Below are positions 25,263 to 33,542 of a stretch of DNA of 62,630 nucleotides, in pieces. Every line of letters starts with the position of its first letter. Position 1 is the stretch's first letter. Made by a program: the position numbers and the translations under genes. Location: contig NZ_JADYUM010000016.1 in the NCBI RefSeq assembly GCF_021531815.1, positions 1 through 62,630 on the forward strand. The letters are read 5' to 3'. The DNA comes from Pseudoflavonifractor phocaeensis (GTDB lineage: Bacteria > Bacillota > Clostridia > Oscillospirales > Oscillospiraceae). The notes beneath the pieces were generated by a model, which had not been told where the DNA came from, made no database searches, and was given only the letters and a program-made list of their open reading frames with translations.

Positions 25263-25757
25263 ATGGAAGCTAAAAAAGCCCGCGGCGACATCATTTTGTA
25301 CGCGGTACTTGCCGTTGCCGGCATCGTTTTTTATAAATGGATCATCCCCACCCAGATCTTTATCTCCAAGACAGCCAGCGCGGAGGCCTTTTCCCCGGAC
25401 ACCTTCCCCAACGCGGTCACGCTCCTGTTCATCGCCGCCTCCCTGGCCGGTCTGCTCCTGGCGGTGTTCCGGTACCGCAAGGCGGTCCAGGCGGAGGGGA
25501 AACCCCAGCGGGACACCACGCCGAAAACCAGAAGGGAGATCGTGGGGATCTTTATCCCCTTCATCGTTTTCTCCCTAGTGCTGGCCTACGCCATCATGTT
25601 CAAATATGTGGGATTCATCCCCGCCACCGTCGTCATCCCCCCTGTAATCTTGTTCGTGATCGGATGCAGGAAGTGGTACTACTACCCCATCTATTACGCG
25701 TTTGCCGCCGCCATGTATCTGTTATTCCGCTACGTTCTACTGGTCCCCATTCGTTAG
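25263..25757 (+). CDS. TctB-type small membrane subunit
   Basis: 164 aa from ATG 25263, with GGAGG eight bases upstream (the in-frame TTG at 25257 is too close). Four predicted membrane helices, with the polar loop containing RKAVQAEGKPQ in the middle. Fixed neighbour of TctA; 12 bp separate the genes. Confidence 0.85.
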   Translation: MEAKKARGDIILYAVLAVAGIVFYKWIIPTQIFISKTASAEAFSPDTFPNAVTLLFIAASLAGLLLAVFRYRKAVQAEGKPQRDTTPKTRREIVGIFIPFIVFSLVLAYAIMFKYVGFIPATVVIPPVILFVIGCRKWYYYPIYYAFAAAMYLLFRYVLLVPIR

Positions 25758-25769
25758 CTGGAGGTTGTT

Positions 25770-27278
25770 ATGGAAGTTCTGCAAAGTATTTTTACGGTCA
25801 ATAACCTCCTGATGATGAACGTCGGCGTAGCGGTGGGCATCATCATCGGCGCGATGCCCGGCCTGAGCGTGGCCTTCGCCGTCACCGTCCTGATGACGAT
25901 GACCTTTCATATGGAATCCCTACCCGCCATGTACCTGCTGCTGGGCGCCTATTGCGGCGGGCTGTACGGCGGCTCCATCACCGCCACGCTGATCAATACC
26001 CCGGGCACCGCCAACGCCGTGTGCACCGCCCTGGAGGGGTACCCCCTGGCCCGAAAGGGCCGCGCGGGCGACGCGCTGAAATGCGCCCTGGTGGCCTCCA
26101 CCATCGGCGGTCTGGTCAGCTGCTTCGGCCTGAGCTTTTTCGCCCCCCAGCTGGCCAAGATCATTCTGAAGATCGCCTCCCCGGAGTATTTCGCCCTGTG
26201 CACCTTCGGCATCGCCGCCGCCATCGGTCTGGAGGGGAACAGCCTCAACAACGTGATCAAAGGTGTGCTGTCCGCCGCCTTCGGTCTGATCCTGTCCTGC
26301 GTGGGCGCCGACCCCGTATTCGGTACCAACCGCTTCTCCTTCGGCAGCTACTACATGCTGTCCGGCATCCAGGTGGTTAGCTCCATGCTGGGTGCGTACG
26401 CTCTGTGTCAGGTGCTGGTCAACTGCCGGGACGTCTATGTCAAGGGCGACGAGTCCCTGAAGGTTCCCCCGGTGACCAAGGCCACTCTCCGCCTGCGGGA
26501 CATTCTGAAGCACTGGAAGCTGATCCTGAAGTCCTCCCTGATCGGTGCCATCGTGGGCGCTGTCCCCGGCACTGGCGGAGCCGAGTCCGCCATGATCGCC
26601 TACAACGAGGCCAAGCGCACCTCCAAGCACCCCGAGGAGTTCGGCAACGGCTCCATTGAGGGCATCCTGGCCGCGGAATCTGCCAACAACGCCACCTCCG
26701 GCGGCGCCATGATTCCCATGCTGACCCTCAGCATCCCCGGCGACACCGTCATGGCCATCCTGCTCAGCGCCCTGACCATGCAGGGCATCACCCCCGGCGC
26801 CAACCTGTTTTCCAGCGGGAGTTTCTGGGTCTACGCCATTATGGGCGGCCTGTTCGTGGTCAATATCTTCATGTTCCTCCAGGGCAGCCTCTGCATCAAC
26901 CTCTTTGCCCGGGTGTCCAAGATCCCCCAGTCCATCATGACCCCCTGCATCGTGGTCATGTGCGTGATGGGGTCCTACGCCATCAACAACAATATCTTCG
27001 AGTGCTTTGTCATGATTGCCTTCGGCCTGATCGGCTTCTTTATGAAGAAGTTCGGCTTCCCTGTCACCCCCCTGTGCATCTCCCTGGTCTTGGGCAAGAT
27101 GTTTGAGACCAACCTGCGCCGCTCTCTGATTCTGTCCAAGGGGAATCCCTTCGTCTTCTTTACCCGCCCCATCTCCTGCGGCATCCTGATCCTGGCCGCT
27201 TTCATGCTGTTCTTCCCCATCATCAGCAACACGCTGGCCGCCAGCCGGAAAGGCAAAGCCGCCGGCAAACAGAATTGA
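25770..27278 (+). CDS. TctA-type large membrane transporter subunit
   Basis: 502 aa, family length. The conserved loop GAMPGLSVAFAVTVL and the GSITATLINTPGTANAV motif are diagnostic for TctA, with the repeated VPGTGGAESAMIAYNEAKRTSKHPEEFGNG segment in the second half. Uses an ion gradient for uptake of the ligand captured by the binding protein at 24110. Confidence 0.93.
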   Translation: MEVLQSIFTVNNLLMMNVGVAVGIIIGAMPGLSVAFAVTVLMTMTFHMESLPAMYLLLGAYCGGLYGGSITATLINTPGTANAVCTALEGYPLARKGRAGDALKCALVASTIGGLVSCFGLSFFAPQLAKIILKIASPEYFALCTFGIAAAIGLEGNSLNNVIKGVLSAAFGLILSCVGADPVFGTNRFSFGSYYMLSGIQVVSSMLGAYALCQVLVNCRDVYVKGDESLKVPPVTKATLRLRDILKHWKLILKSSLIGAIVGAVPGTGGAESAMIAYNEAKRTSKHPEEFGNGSIEGILAAESANNATSGGAMIPMLTLSIPGDTVMAILLSALTMQGITPGANLFSSGSFWVYAIMGGLFVVNIFMFLQGSLCINLFARVSKIPQSIMTPCIVVMCVMGSYAINNNIFECFVMIAFGLIGFFMKKFGFPVTPLCISLVLGKMFETNLRRSLILSKGNPFVFFTRPISCGILILAAFMLFFPIISNTLAASRKGKAAGKQN

Positions 27279-27306
27279 CTCTCTCAGTCAGAAAGGACTT
27301 GGTTTT

Positions 27307-28218
27307 ATGATTCTTTCCACGGAAAACGGCGCGCTGCGCGCCCTGGTGGGCGAACGCAGGGCCATTGAGATCCTGGCCCGCGCCGGCTTCGACGCCATCG
27401 ACTACACCTTTACTCCCTGGATGGAGCGGGGCGAAATGCCCTGGAACGGGAACGAGTACACGGCCTACGCCAAAGAAGTGAACCAGATAGCCAAGGACAA
27501 CGGCGTTTTCTTCAACCAGGCCCACGCCCCCTTCATTTTCCACACCAGCTACCTGCCCGACTGGAACCGGGAGATCCTGCCGCTGCAGATCCGCTGCATG
27601 GAGGCCTGCGCCCTGCTGGGCATCCCCCACATGGTGGTCCATCCCGTCCACCACCTGCCCTACAACCGACAGGGCAAAGCCGGCGAGACCAACGCAGACA
27701 TCATCTGGAAGCTGAACCAGGAGTATTACCACCTGCTCCAGCCCTACGCCAAGCAGTTCGGAGTGAAGATGTGCCTGGAAAACATGTTTGGCGAGGACCC
27801 CCGACGGGGCTGCCTGGTGCCGGACATGTTCTCCGACCCCCATGAGTACGCCCAGTTCTTCGACAGTCTGGAGGACTCCGACAACTTCACCTGCTGCGTG
27901 GACACCGGCCACTCCGGCATCGTGGGCCAGGACGCAGGAGACACCATCCGGGTCCTGGGCAGCCGGGTGAAGGCGCTGCACATCAATGACAACGACTACC
28001 GCAGCGACGGCCACCTCATCCCCTTCCAGGGCAAGATCGACTGGGACGACGTGATGAAGGCCCTGGCCCAGGTCCATTACAGCGGCGACTTCACCTTTGA
28101 AGCCCTGCACCTCTATGAGGGTACGGACGATAGCTTCTACCCCGTGGCCGCCAAATACCTGCACGATGTGGGCCGCTATCTGATCGGCAAGTTTGAAGCA
28201 TATTCCGCCCGGTTATGA
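27307..28218 (+). CDS. Sugar phosphate isomerase/epimerase (TIM barrel)
   Basis: 303 aa. Xylose-isomerase-like, with metal ligands in MCLENMFGED, CVDTGHSG, ALHINDND and FEALH. RBS AGAAAGGA. Third TIM-barrel isomerase of the window, but in the ROK operon. Probably interconverts a keto and aldo form, or epimerises the imported compound. Confidence 0.85.
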   Translation: MILSTENGALRALVGERRAIEILARAGFDAIDYTFTPWMERGEMPWNGNEYTAYAKEVNQIAKDNGVFFNQAHAPFIFHTSYLPDWNREILPLQIRCMEACALLGIPHMVVHPVHHLPYNRQGKAGETNADIIWKLNQEYYHLLQPYAKQFGVKMCLENMFGEDPRRGCLVPDMFSDPHEYAQFFDSLEDSDNFTCCVDTGHSGIVGQDAGDTIRVLGSRVKALHINDNDYRSDGHLIPFQGKIDWDDVMKALAQVHYSGDFTFEALHLYEGTDDSFYPVAAKYLHDVGRYLIGKFEAYSARL

Positions 28219-28272
28219 CCGCACAGCGCGGCCCGTTCCCCCGCGGCGGCTCATAAGGAGGCGCAGATCGCC

Positions 28273-28989
28273 ATGAAAATTATCGCGGACACCCATACAC
28301 ACACCATCGTGAGCGGCGACGCCCACAGCACCCTGCTGGAGAACCTCCAGGCGGCCAAAGCCCGGGGGCTGCAATTTCTGTGCGTGACAGAGCACGTCAG
28401 CTCCATCCCCAGAGCGGCTCCCCCCGCCTATTTCAAAAGCATGTGCTCCATCCCCAGGAGCTACGACGGGGTCCAGATCGCCCGGGGCGTCGAGGCCAAC
28501 ATTCTGGACTATACGGGAAAACTGGACATGCCGGACGACATTCTGGACTGGCTGGACTGGGTCATCGCCTCCCTCCACGACCTGGTGATCGCCCCCGCCA
28601 CCAAGGCGGAACACACCGCCTGCTGGCTGGCTATCTCGGAAAACCCCCTGGTGGACGTCATCGGCCACTGCGGCGACCCCCGCTACGCCTTCGATCTGGA
28701 TGAGGTCATGGGGGCCTTCCACAGGCACGGCAAGATCGTGGAGATCAACAGCCACTCCTTCACCGGCCGCGCCGGCTCGCGGGATGGTTGCCGCCAGGTG
28801 GCCCTGGCCTGCATGAAGTATGACGTCCCCATCGTGGTCAGCTCGGACGCCCACTTTGTGGACCATGTGGGCTATTTTAAAGAGGCGCTGGACATGCTGG
28901 AGGACATCCGCTTCCCGGAGGACCTGATCCTGAACGCGGACGCGCGGCGGTTTGAGGCCTGCCTGCGCGGCAAACGTACCCAGCCATAA
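28273..28989 (+). CDS. PHP-domain phosphatase (YcdX-like)
   Basis: 238 aa. Metal motifs ADTHTHT (start), VTEH, RGVEANI, VIGHCGDP, EINSHSF and SSDAHF, all present. Trinuclear-metal phosphoesterase of the PHP superfamily. In a sugar operon it may dephosphorylate an intermediate or act as a detoxifying phosphatase. RBS AAGGAGG-like. Confidence 0.88.
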   Translation: MKIIADTHTHTIVSGDAHSTLLENLQAAKARGLQFLCVTEHVSSIPRAAPPAYFKSMCSIPRSYDGVQIARGVEANILDYTGKLDMPDDILDWLDWVIASLHDLVIAPATKAEHTACWLAISENPLVDVIGHCGDPRYAFDLDEVMGAFHRHGKIVEINSHSFTGRAGSRDGCRQVALACMKYDVPIVVSSDAHFVDHVGYFKEALDMLEDIRFPEDLILNADARRFEACLRGKRTQP

Positions 28990-29007
28990 AAGGAGAGGAC
29001 CGCAGTC

Positions 29008-29976
29008 ATGTTTGACGTTGTGACATTAGGTGAACTACTGATCGACTTTACGCCCGCCGGCACGTCGGACCAGGGGGCGGCGCTGTTCGCCCGGAACGCC
29101 GGCGGCGCGCCCGCCAATGTGCTGGCGATGCTGTCCATTCTGGGCAAAAAGACCGCCTTCATCGGCAAGGTGGGCCGGGACAGCTTCGGCCGGTTTCTGA
29201 AACAGACGGTGGCGGACCGGGGGATCGACGTCTCCCACCTGATCGAGAGCCCCCAGGAGCCTACCACGCTGGCCTTTGTTCAGCTGGACGAGACAGGGGA
29301 CCGCTCCTTCGAATTTTACCGCCGCCAGAGCGCCGACGTGATGCTGCGGCCGGAGGAGGTGTCCCGGCAGCTGCTGGAGCAATGCCGCCTGTTTCATTTC
29401 GGCTCCGTGTCCATGACGGCGGAGCCCGCCCGCTCCGCCACTCTGTTTGCCGCCCGGGAGGCCAGGCGGCTGGGAAAGCTGGTCAGCTACGACCCCAACT
29501 TCCGTCCCGCCCTCTGGTCGGCTCCGGAAGACGCCGTTTCCGTCATGGCCTCCGGCATTGATTACGCCGACATCGTGAAGGTATCGGACGACGAGGTGGC
29601 CCTTTTGACCGGGGAGACGGACTTTCTCCGGGGTGCCCGCGTCCTGGTACAGCGGGGTGCCAAGCTGGCTCTGGTCACGGCTGGCCCCCAGGGGACCTGG
29701 TACGCCTCCGCCTCCGGTTGCGGTGGCCATGTGCCCTCCTTCCACGTCCCGACCATCGACACCACCGGCGCCGGAGACACCTTCCTGGGGACGCTGCTCA
29801 GCCAGATTCTGGACCAAGCGTTCCCCCCGGAGGCGCTGTCCGACTCCCAGCTGCGCAGCATCATCCGGTACGCCAACGCGGCGGGCGCGCTCTCCACCAC
29901 GGGCATGGGTGCCATCGCTTCCATGCCCACCAGACAGCAAATTGAAAAATGCTTAAAAAGTGAGGAACAGGAATGA
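29008..29976 (+). CDS. PfkB-family sugar kinase
   Basis: 322 aa. Substrate loop LGELLIDFTP and NAGGAPANV, catalytic DTTGAGDTF near residue 250. Resembles fructokinase and 2-keto-3-deoxygluconate kinase; the sugar cannot be fixed from sequence. Stop overlaps the next start as ATGA. Phosphorylates the ketose or keto-acid product made by the isomerase and dehydrogenases of the operon. Confidence 0.9.
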   Translation: MFDVVTLGELLIDFTPAGTSDQGAALFARNAGGAPANVLAMLSILGKKTAFIGKVGRDSFGRFLKQTVADRGIDVSHLIESPQEPTTLAFVQLDETGDRSFEFYRRQSADVMLRPEEVSRQLLEQCRLFHFGSVSMTAEPARSATLFAAREARRLGKLVSYDPNFRPALWSAPEDAVSVMASGIDYADIVKVSDDEVALLTGETDFLRGARVLVQRGAKLALVTAGPQGTWYASASGCGGHVPSFHVPTIDTTGAGDTFLGTLLSQILDQAFPPEALSDSQLRSIIRYANAAGALSTTGMGAIASMPTRQQIEKCLKSEEQE

Positions 29977-30998
29977 AGGGAACTTTTTTTCTGGGCAATC
30001 AAACCTTTGAGACCCGCGCGCTTCCCGAGCATGATCTCGCCGCGGACGAGGTACTGGTACGGGTGGCGGCCTGTGGCGTCTGCGGCACCGACGTACATAT
30101 CTACCACGGGGACAAAGGCTCCGCCGACGTGCAGCCTCCTGTCATTCTGGGGCATGAGTTCTCCGGCGTGGTGGAGAAGACCGGGGCCGGGGTGACCAAG
30201 GTGGCGGTGGGGGACCACGTCACTGTGGACCCCAACATCTACTGCGGGGAGTGTCACTACTGCCGCATGGGCAAAAAGCAGCTGTGCGCCGCCCTGCGCG
30301 CCATCGGCGTCAACCGGAACGGCGGCTTTGCCGAATACTGCTATGTCCCCCAGTCCCAGTGCTACCAGCTGTCAAAGGAGGTCCCCCTGGCCCACGGCGC
30401 CATGGCGGAGCCCCTGGCCTGCTGTATCCACGGCATTGACCGCGCCCAGATCCGCCCCGGCAGCACCGTGTGCGTGATCGGCGGCGGCGCCATCGGGCTG
30501 CTCATGGTGCAGCTGGCCCGCCTCTCCGGTGCCTCCCGGGTCATCCTCAGCGAGCCCGTCCCCCTGCGCCGGGAAATCGGCCTCCAGGTAGGGGCGGACC
30601 ACGTCATCGACCCGGTCAACGAGCCGCTGAAAGAGCGGCTGGCCCAACTTCTTGGGGTGGACGGCGCCGACGTGGTGATCGAATGTGTGGGGAACACCGC
30701 GGCCACCGCCCAGGCCTTCCAGGTGGCCAAGCGGGGCACGACAGTCCTGCTGTTCAGCGTCCCCAAGGCGGGTACCACCCACCCCCTCAGCCTGGAGGAC
30801 GTCTACCAGAAGGAGCTGACCATTGTGGGCTCCATGATCAACCCGGACACCCACCTGCGGGCCGTGGAGCTGATCAACAGCGGCCGCATCCAGCTGGCGC
30901 CCCTGATCACCCACCACTATCCGGTGGAACAGGTCAAGGAGGCCATCCTGATGCAGATGAGCAGCCAGTCCATCAAGGTCATGGTGGGAAACGGATAA
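29973..30998 (+). CDS. Zinc-dependent medium-chain dehydrogenase
   Basis: 341 aa. Catalytic zinc ligands in CGVCGTD and GHEFSG, structural zinc cluster CGECHYCRMGKKQLC, Rossmann motif GGGAIGLLMVQ. Belongs to the sorbitol / threonine / galactitol-phosphate dehydrogenase group. Translationally coupled to the kinase. Oxidises a secondary alcohol with NAD(P). Confidence 0.9.
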   Translation: MKGTFFLGNQTFETRALPEHDLAADEVLVRVAACGVCGTDVHIYHGDKGSADVQPPVILGHEFSGVVEKTGAGVTKVAVGDHVTVDPNIYCGECHYCRMGKKQLCAALRAIGVNRNGGFAEYCYVPQSQCYQLSKEVPLAHGAMAEPLACCIHGIDRAQIRPGSTVCVIGGGAIGLLMVQLARLSGASRVILSEPVPLRREIGLQVGADHVIDPVNEPLKERLAQLLGVDGADVVIECVGNTAATAQAFQVAKRGTTVLLFSVPKAGTTHPLSLEDVYQKELTIVGSMINPDTHLRAVELINSGRIQLAPLITHHYPVEQVKEAILMQMSSQSIKVMVGNG

Positions 30999-31010
30999 GG
31001 AGAGGACACT

Positions 31011-32039
31011 ATGTTACAGCAGGTCATGACCAAACCGGGAGAGGTCACATTCCGGGAGACCGAGACCCCTGTTCCCCAGGCGGGCCAGGTGCTGGTCCGG
31101 ATGATGCGGCTGGGGATCTGCGGCTCTGATATTCACGTGTATCACGGGACGCATCCCTTCACCGCCTATCCCGTCACCCAGGGGCACGAGGTCTCCGGCA
31201 TCATTGAAGCGGTGGGTCCGGGCGTACAGGGCCTGTCCGCCGGGCAGAAGGTCACCGTTCAGCCCCAGATCGTCTGTGGCCAATGCTATCCCTGCCGCCA
31301 CGGGAAATACAACCTGTGCGAGCATCTGAAGGTCATGGGCTTCCAGTCCACCGGCATGGCCTCGGAGTATTTCGCCGTTGACGCGGAAAAGGTTTTGGCG
31401 CTGCCGGAGGACATGAGCTTTGATGACGGAGCCATGCTGGAGCCTCTGGCGGTGGCCGTCCACGCCATCCGGCGCTTCGGCGACGTGTCCGGCAAGGACG
31501 TGGCGGTCCTGGGCGCGGGGCCCATCGGCAACCTGGTGGCCCAGACCGCCAAGGGCCTCGGTGCCCGGTCTGTGCTGATTTCCGACATCAGCGGCCACCG
31601 GCTGGCGCTGGCTCGGAGATGCGGGATCGACCACTGCGTCAATACCGGGAGCACCGACTTCGGCGACGCCATGGTCCGGGCCTTCGGCCCGGACAAGGCC
31701 GACGTGATTTACGACTGCGCCGCCAACGACACCACCATGGGCCAGGCTATCCGCTGCGCCCGCAAGGGCAGCACCATCATCCTGGTGGGCGTCTACGCCG
31801 GCATGGCCCATGTGGACCTGGCCGTTCTGAACGACCATGAATTGGATCTGAACACCACCATGATGTACCGCCGGGAGGACTTTCTCACCGCCATCCAGCT
31901 ACTGCAAGAGAAAAAGGTCCGGCTGTCACCTCTGGTCAGCCGCCACTTCCCCTTCCGGGAATTTGCCGAGGCCTACCGCTACATCGACGCCAACCGCGAG
32001 GAGGCCATGAAGGTCCTGATCGACATTTCTGATCAATAG
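31011..32039 (+). CDS. Zinc-dependent medium-chain dehydrogenase
   Basis: 342 aa. GICGSDIHVYHG and GHEVSG catalytic site, CGQCYPCRHGKYNLC structural zinc, GAGPIGNLVAQ nucleotide loop. Paralogous to the preceding gene but clearly divergent, so probably a second oxidation step or the epimer. Last gene of the ROK-controlled operon, directly before a strong terminator. Confidence 0.9.
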   Translation: MLQQVMTKPGEVTFRETETPVPQAGQVLVRMMRLGICGSDIHVYHGTHPFTAYPVTQGHEVSGIIEAVGPGVQGLSAGQKVTVQPQIVCGQCYPCRHGKYNLCEHLKVMGFQSTGMASEYFAVDAEKVLALPEDMSFDDGAMLEPLAVAVHAIRRFGDVSGKDVAVLGAGPIGNLVAQTAKGLGARSVLISDISGHRLALARRCGIDHCVNTGSTDFGDAMVRAFGPDKADVIYDCAANDTTMGQAIRCARKGSTIILVGVYAGMAHVDLAVLNDHELDLNTTMMYRREDFLTAIQLLQEKKVRLSPLVSRHFPFREFAEAYRYIDANREEAMKVLIDISDQ

Positions 32040-32055
32040 TTTTGCCGCAAAAGAG

Positions 32056-32104
32056 GGTCCCGCGGGAGGGAAACCGATGGTTTCCCTCCCGCGGGACCTT
32101 TTTG
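32056..32104 (+). terminator. Operon terminator
   Basis: 20-bp stem beginning GGTCCCGCGGGAGGGAAACC with GAT loop and a TTTTT tail; closes the eight-gene operon. Confidence 0.92.
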
Positions 32105-32308
32105 TCATTTCTTTTTCAGCTTCCGGCGGGTGCCGTCGGGGTACTGGATATAGGTGTTGTCCAGATGGGCGGCGAGGATCTGCTTATGAGCGTCGATATA
32201 CTCCCGGCGCAGGGCGTCCCGCTCCGCCGTCTCCTCCGGCGTCAGTCCCTCCGGGCTTTTGGCCTTGCGGGCCAGCTCGTTGATACGGTCGATCTTGGCT
32301 TGTTCCAT
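32105..32308 (-). CDS. DUF896 / YnzC-family small protein
   Basis: 67 aa. DRINELARKAKS, LTPEETAERDALRREYI, and NTYIQYPDGTRRKL match the YnzC/DUF896 family (two-helix hairpin, found in the B. subtilis SOS operon context). Function unknown. RBS GGAGAG. 24 bp after the YlmH-like gene. Confidence 0.85.
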   Translation of the reverse strand: MEQAKIDRINELARKAKSPEGLTPEETAERDALRREYIDAHKQILAAHLDNTYIQYPDGTRRKLKKK

Positions 32309-32332
32309 GTCGTCTCTCCTATGCTCCTTTGC

Positions 32333-33133
32333 TCATACATACCGCTCCAGCACCAGCATGGTGCGGCCTTTTTTGGACTGGCCGGGGACCTCTTTGACCA
32401 CGCACTTGCCCAGGCCCCGGCAGGTTAGCACGTCCCCCTCCTCCACCTGCTTGTCCCCCTTCAGGCAGTCCCGGTGGTTGACGGCCACCTTCCCGGCGGC
32501 GATATAGGCCGCCGCCTTGGAGCGGGACAGGGAGAAGCCCGCAGCCAGCACCGCGTCCAGACGGGGGGTGGCCACCGTGTCCCGGACGGTCTTGACCTGG
32601 GCGGGCTTGGGCGCCAGCTGGGACAGGGGGATCTCTTTCAGGGACACCTTCCAGCGCCCCGCGCTCTCCCACTGGGAGAGGAGGATAGGGGCCGCCTCCC
32701 GGAGGACCACCACCTGGCACCGCCCCGGCTCGGGCAGCAGGATGTCCCCCAGCTTCTCCCGGGTCAGGCCCAGGCCCATAAGCGCCCCCAGAATATCCCG
32801 GTGTCCCGGCTGGGCGTCCCGGGGGAACACGCCCTCCACGGCGGTGAGCGGCCCCTCCGGGTCGGTCAGAACGTTCTCTTCCTCCTGCCAGTCGGGGAGA
32901 AACACGCAGATGGTCCGCTCCGCCCCCTCATAGCCGCCCCAGAACAGGTGCCGGGGACGACCCCAGGCGTTGAGCAGTTCGCTTACCGAGGCCCCTTCCC
33001 CCGGGGACAGGAAGGGCGTGTGGGCGGGGACGCCCCGGCTCTGGGCCAGCTCCAGCTTGTCCAGCGCCCGGGCCAGCAGCACCCGCTCCTCCCCGCTGTG
33101 GGCGCAGCGGTCCAGCAGTTCCTTTTTGTTCAC
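32333..33133 (-). CDS. YlmH-like S4-domain RNA-binding protein
   Basis: 266 aa. The C-terminal S4 domain (RLDAVLAAGFSLSRSKAAAYIAAGKVAVNHRDCLKGDKQVEEGDVLTCRG shape) follows a YlmH-type N-terminal part (FLSPGE, RDILGALMGLGLTREKLGDIL). Family members bind rRNA and have been linked to ribosome rescue. Not next to the ylm/divIVA genes here. RBS GGAGGA. Confidence 0.88.
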   Translation of the reverse strand: MNKKELLDRCAHSGEERVLLARALDKLELAQSRGVPAHTPFLSPGEGASVSELLNAWGRPRHLFWGGYEGAERTICVFLPDWQEEENVLTDPEGPLTAVEGVFPRDAQPGHRDILGALMGLGLTREKLGDILLPEPGRCQVVVLREAAPILLSQWESAGRWKVSLKEIPLSQLAPKPAQVKTVRDTVATPRLDAVLAAGFSLSRSKAAAYIAAGKVAVNHRDCLKGDKQVEEGDVLTCRGLGKCVVKEVPGQSKKGRTMLVLERYV

Positions 33134-33236
33134 GGCCTCGTCCTCCTTTTCCGCTCTCCAGTATAGGTTGCCCGGCAGGGCTTTGTCAATGAAAAGGGCG
33201 GCAAACCGAAATTAGGCGTGGGCAAAAAAGCCGCCC

Positions 33237-33265
33237 TTGACAATTTTCTTCCGGGGTGATATATT
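33237..33265 (+). promoter_or_regulatory. thrS promoter
   Basis: TTGACA, 17-bp spacer, TATATT, directly before the T-box leader. Good match to the housekeeping consensus. Confidence 0.8.
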
Positions 33266-33269
33266 GTCA

Positions 33270-33510
33270 GGCGTAAAAATCAGCGCCGACGGAGAAGAAA
33301 CCGTGGGAACCGCCCAGAGAGGGACGCGCTTGGTGGAAGCGTCCCGCGGGAAACACGGCCGTACCACTCCTGAGCCGCCCGGGATGACCGGGACGGGGCC
33401 CTCCCGTTACAGGGGGACACGAGCGACGGGCCTTGGCCCGTAAGCAGGGTGGAACCGTGGAATACGTTGATCGTATCCCACCCCTGATCTCATCAGGGGT
33501 GGGATTTTTT
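33270..33510 (+). ncRNA. T-box riboswitch (threonine)
   Basis: Leader about 270 nt ahead of thrS. The invariant T-box AGGGTGGAACCGTG lies at 33446-33459. It is followed by a rho-independent terminator, stem TCCCACCCCTGAT at 33476-33504, with T run 33505-33510. Binds uncharged tRNA-Thr to allow read-through. I did not assign the specifier codon by folding. Confidence 0.9.
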
Positions 33511-33542
33511 CATCTCGCCCCTCAATACAAGGAGGAATTGTT

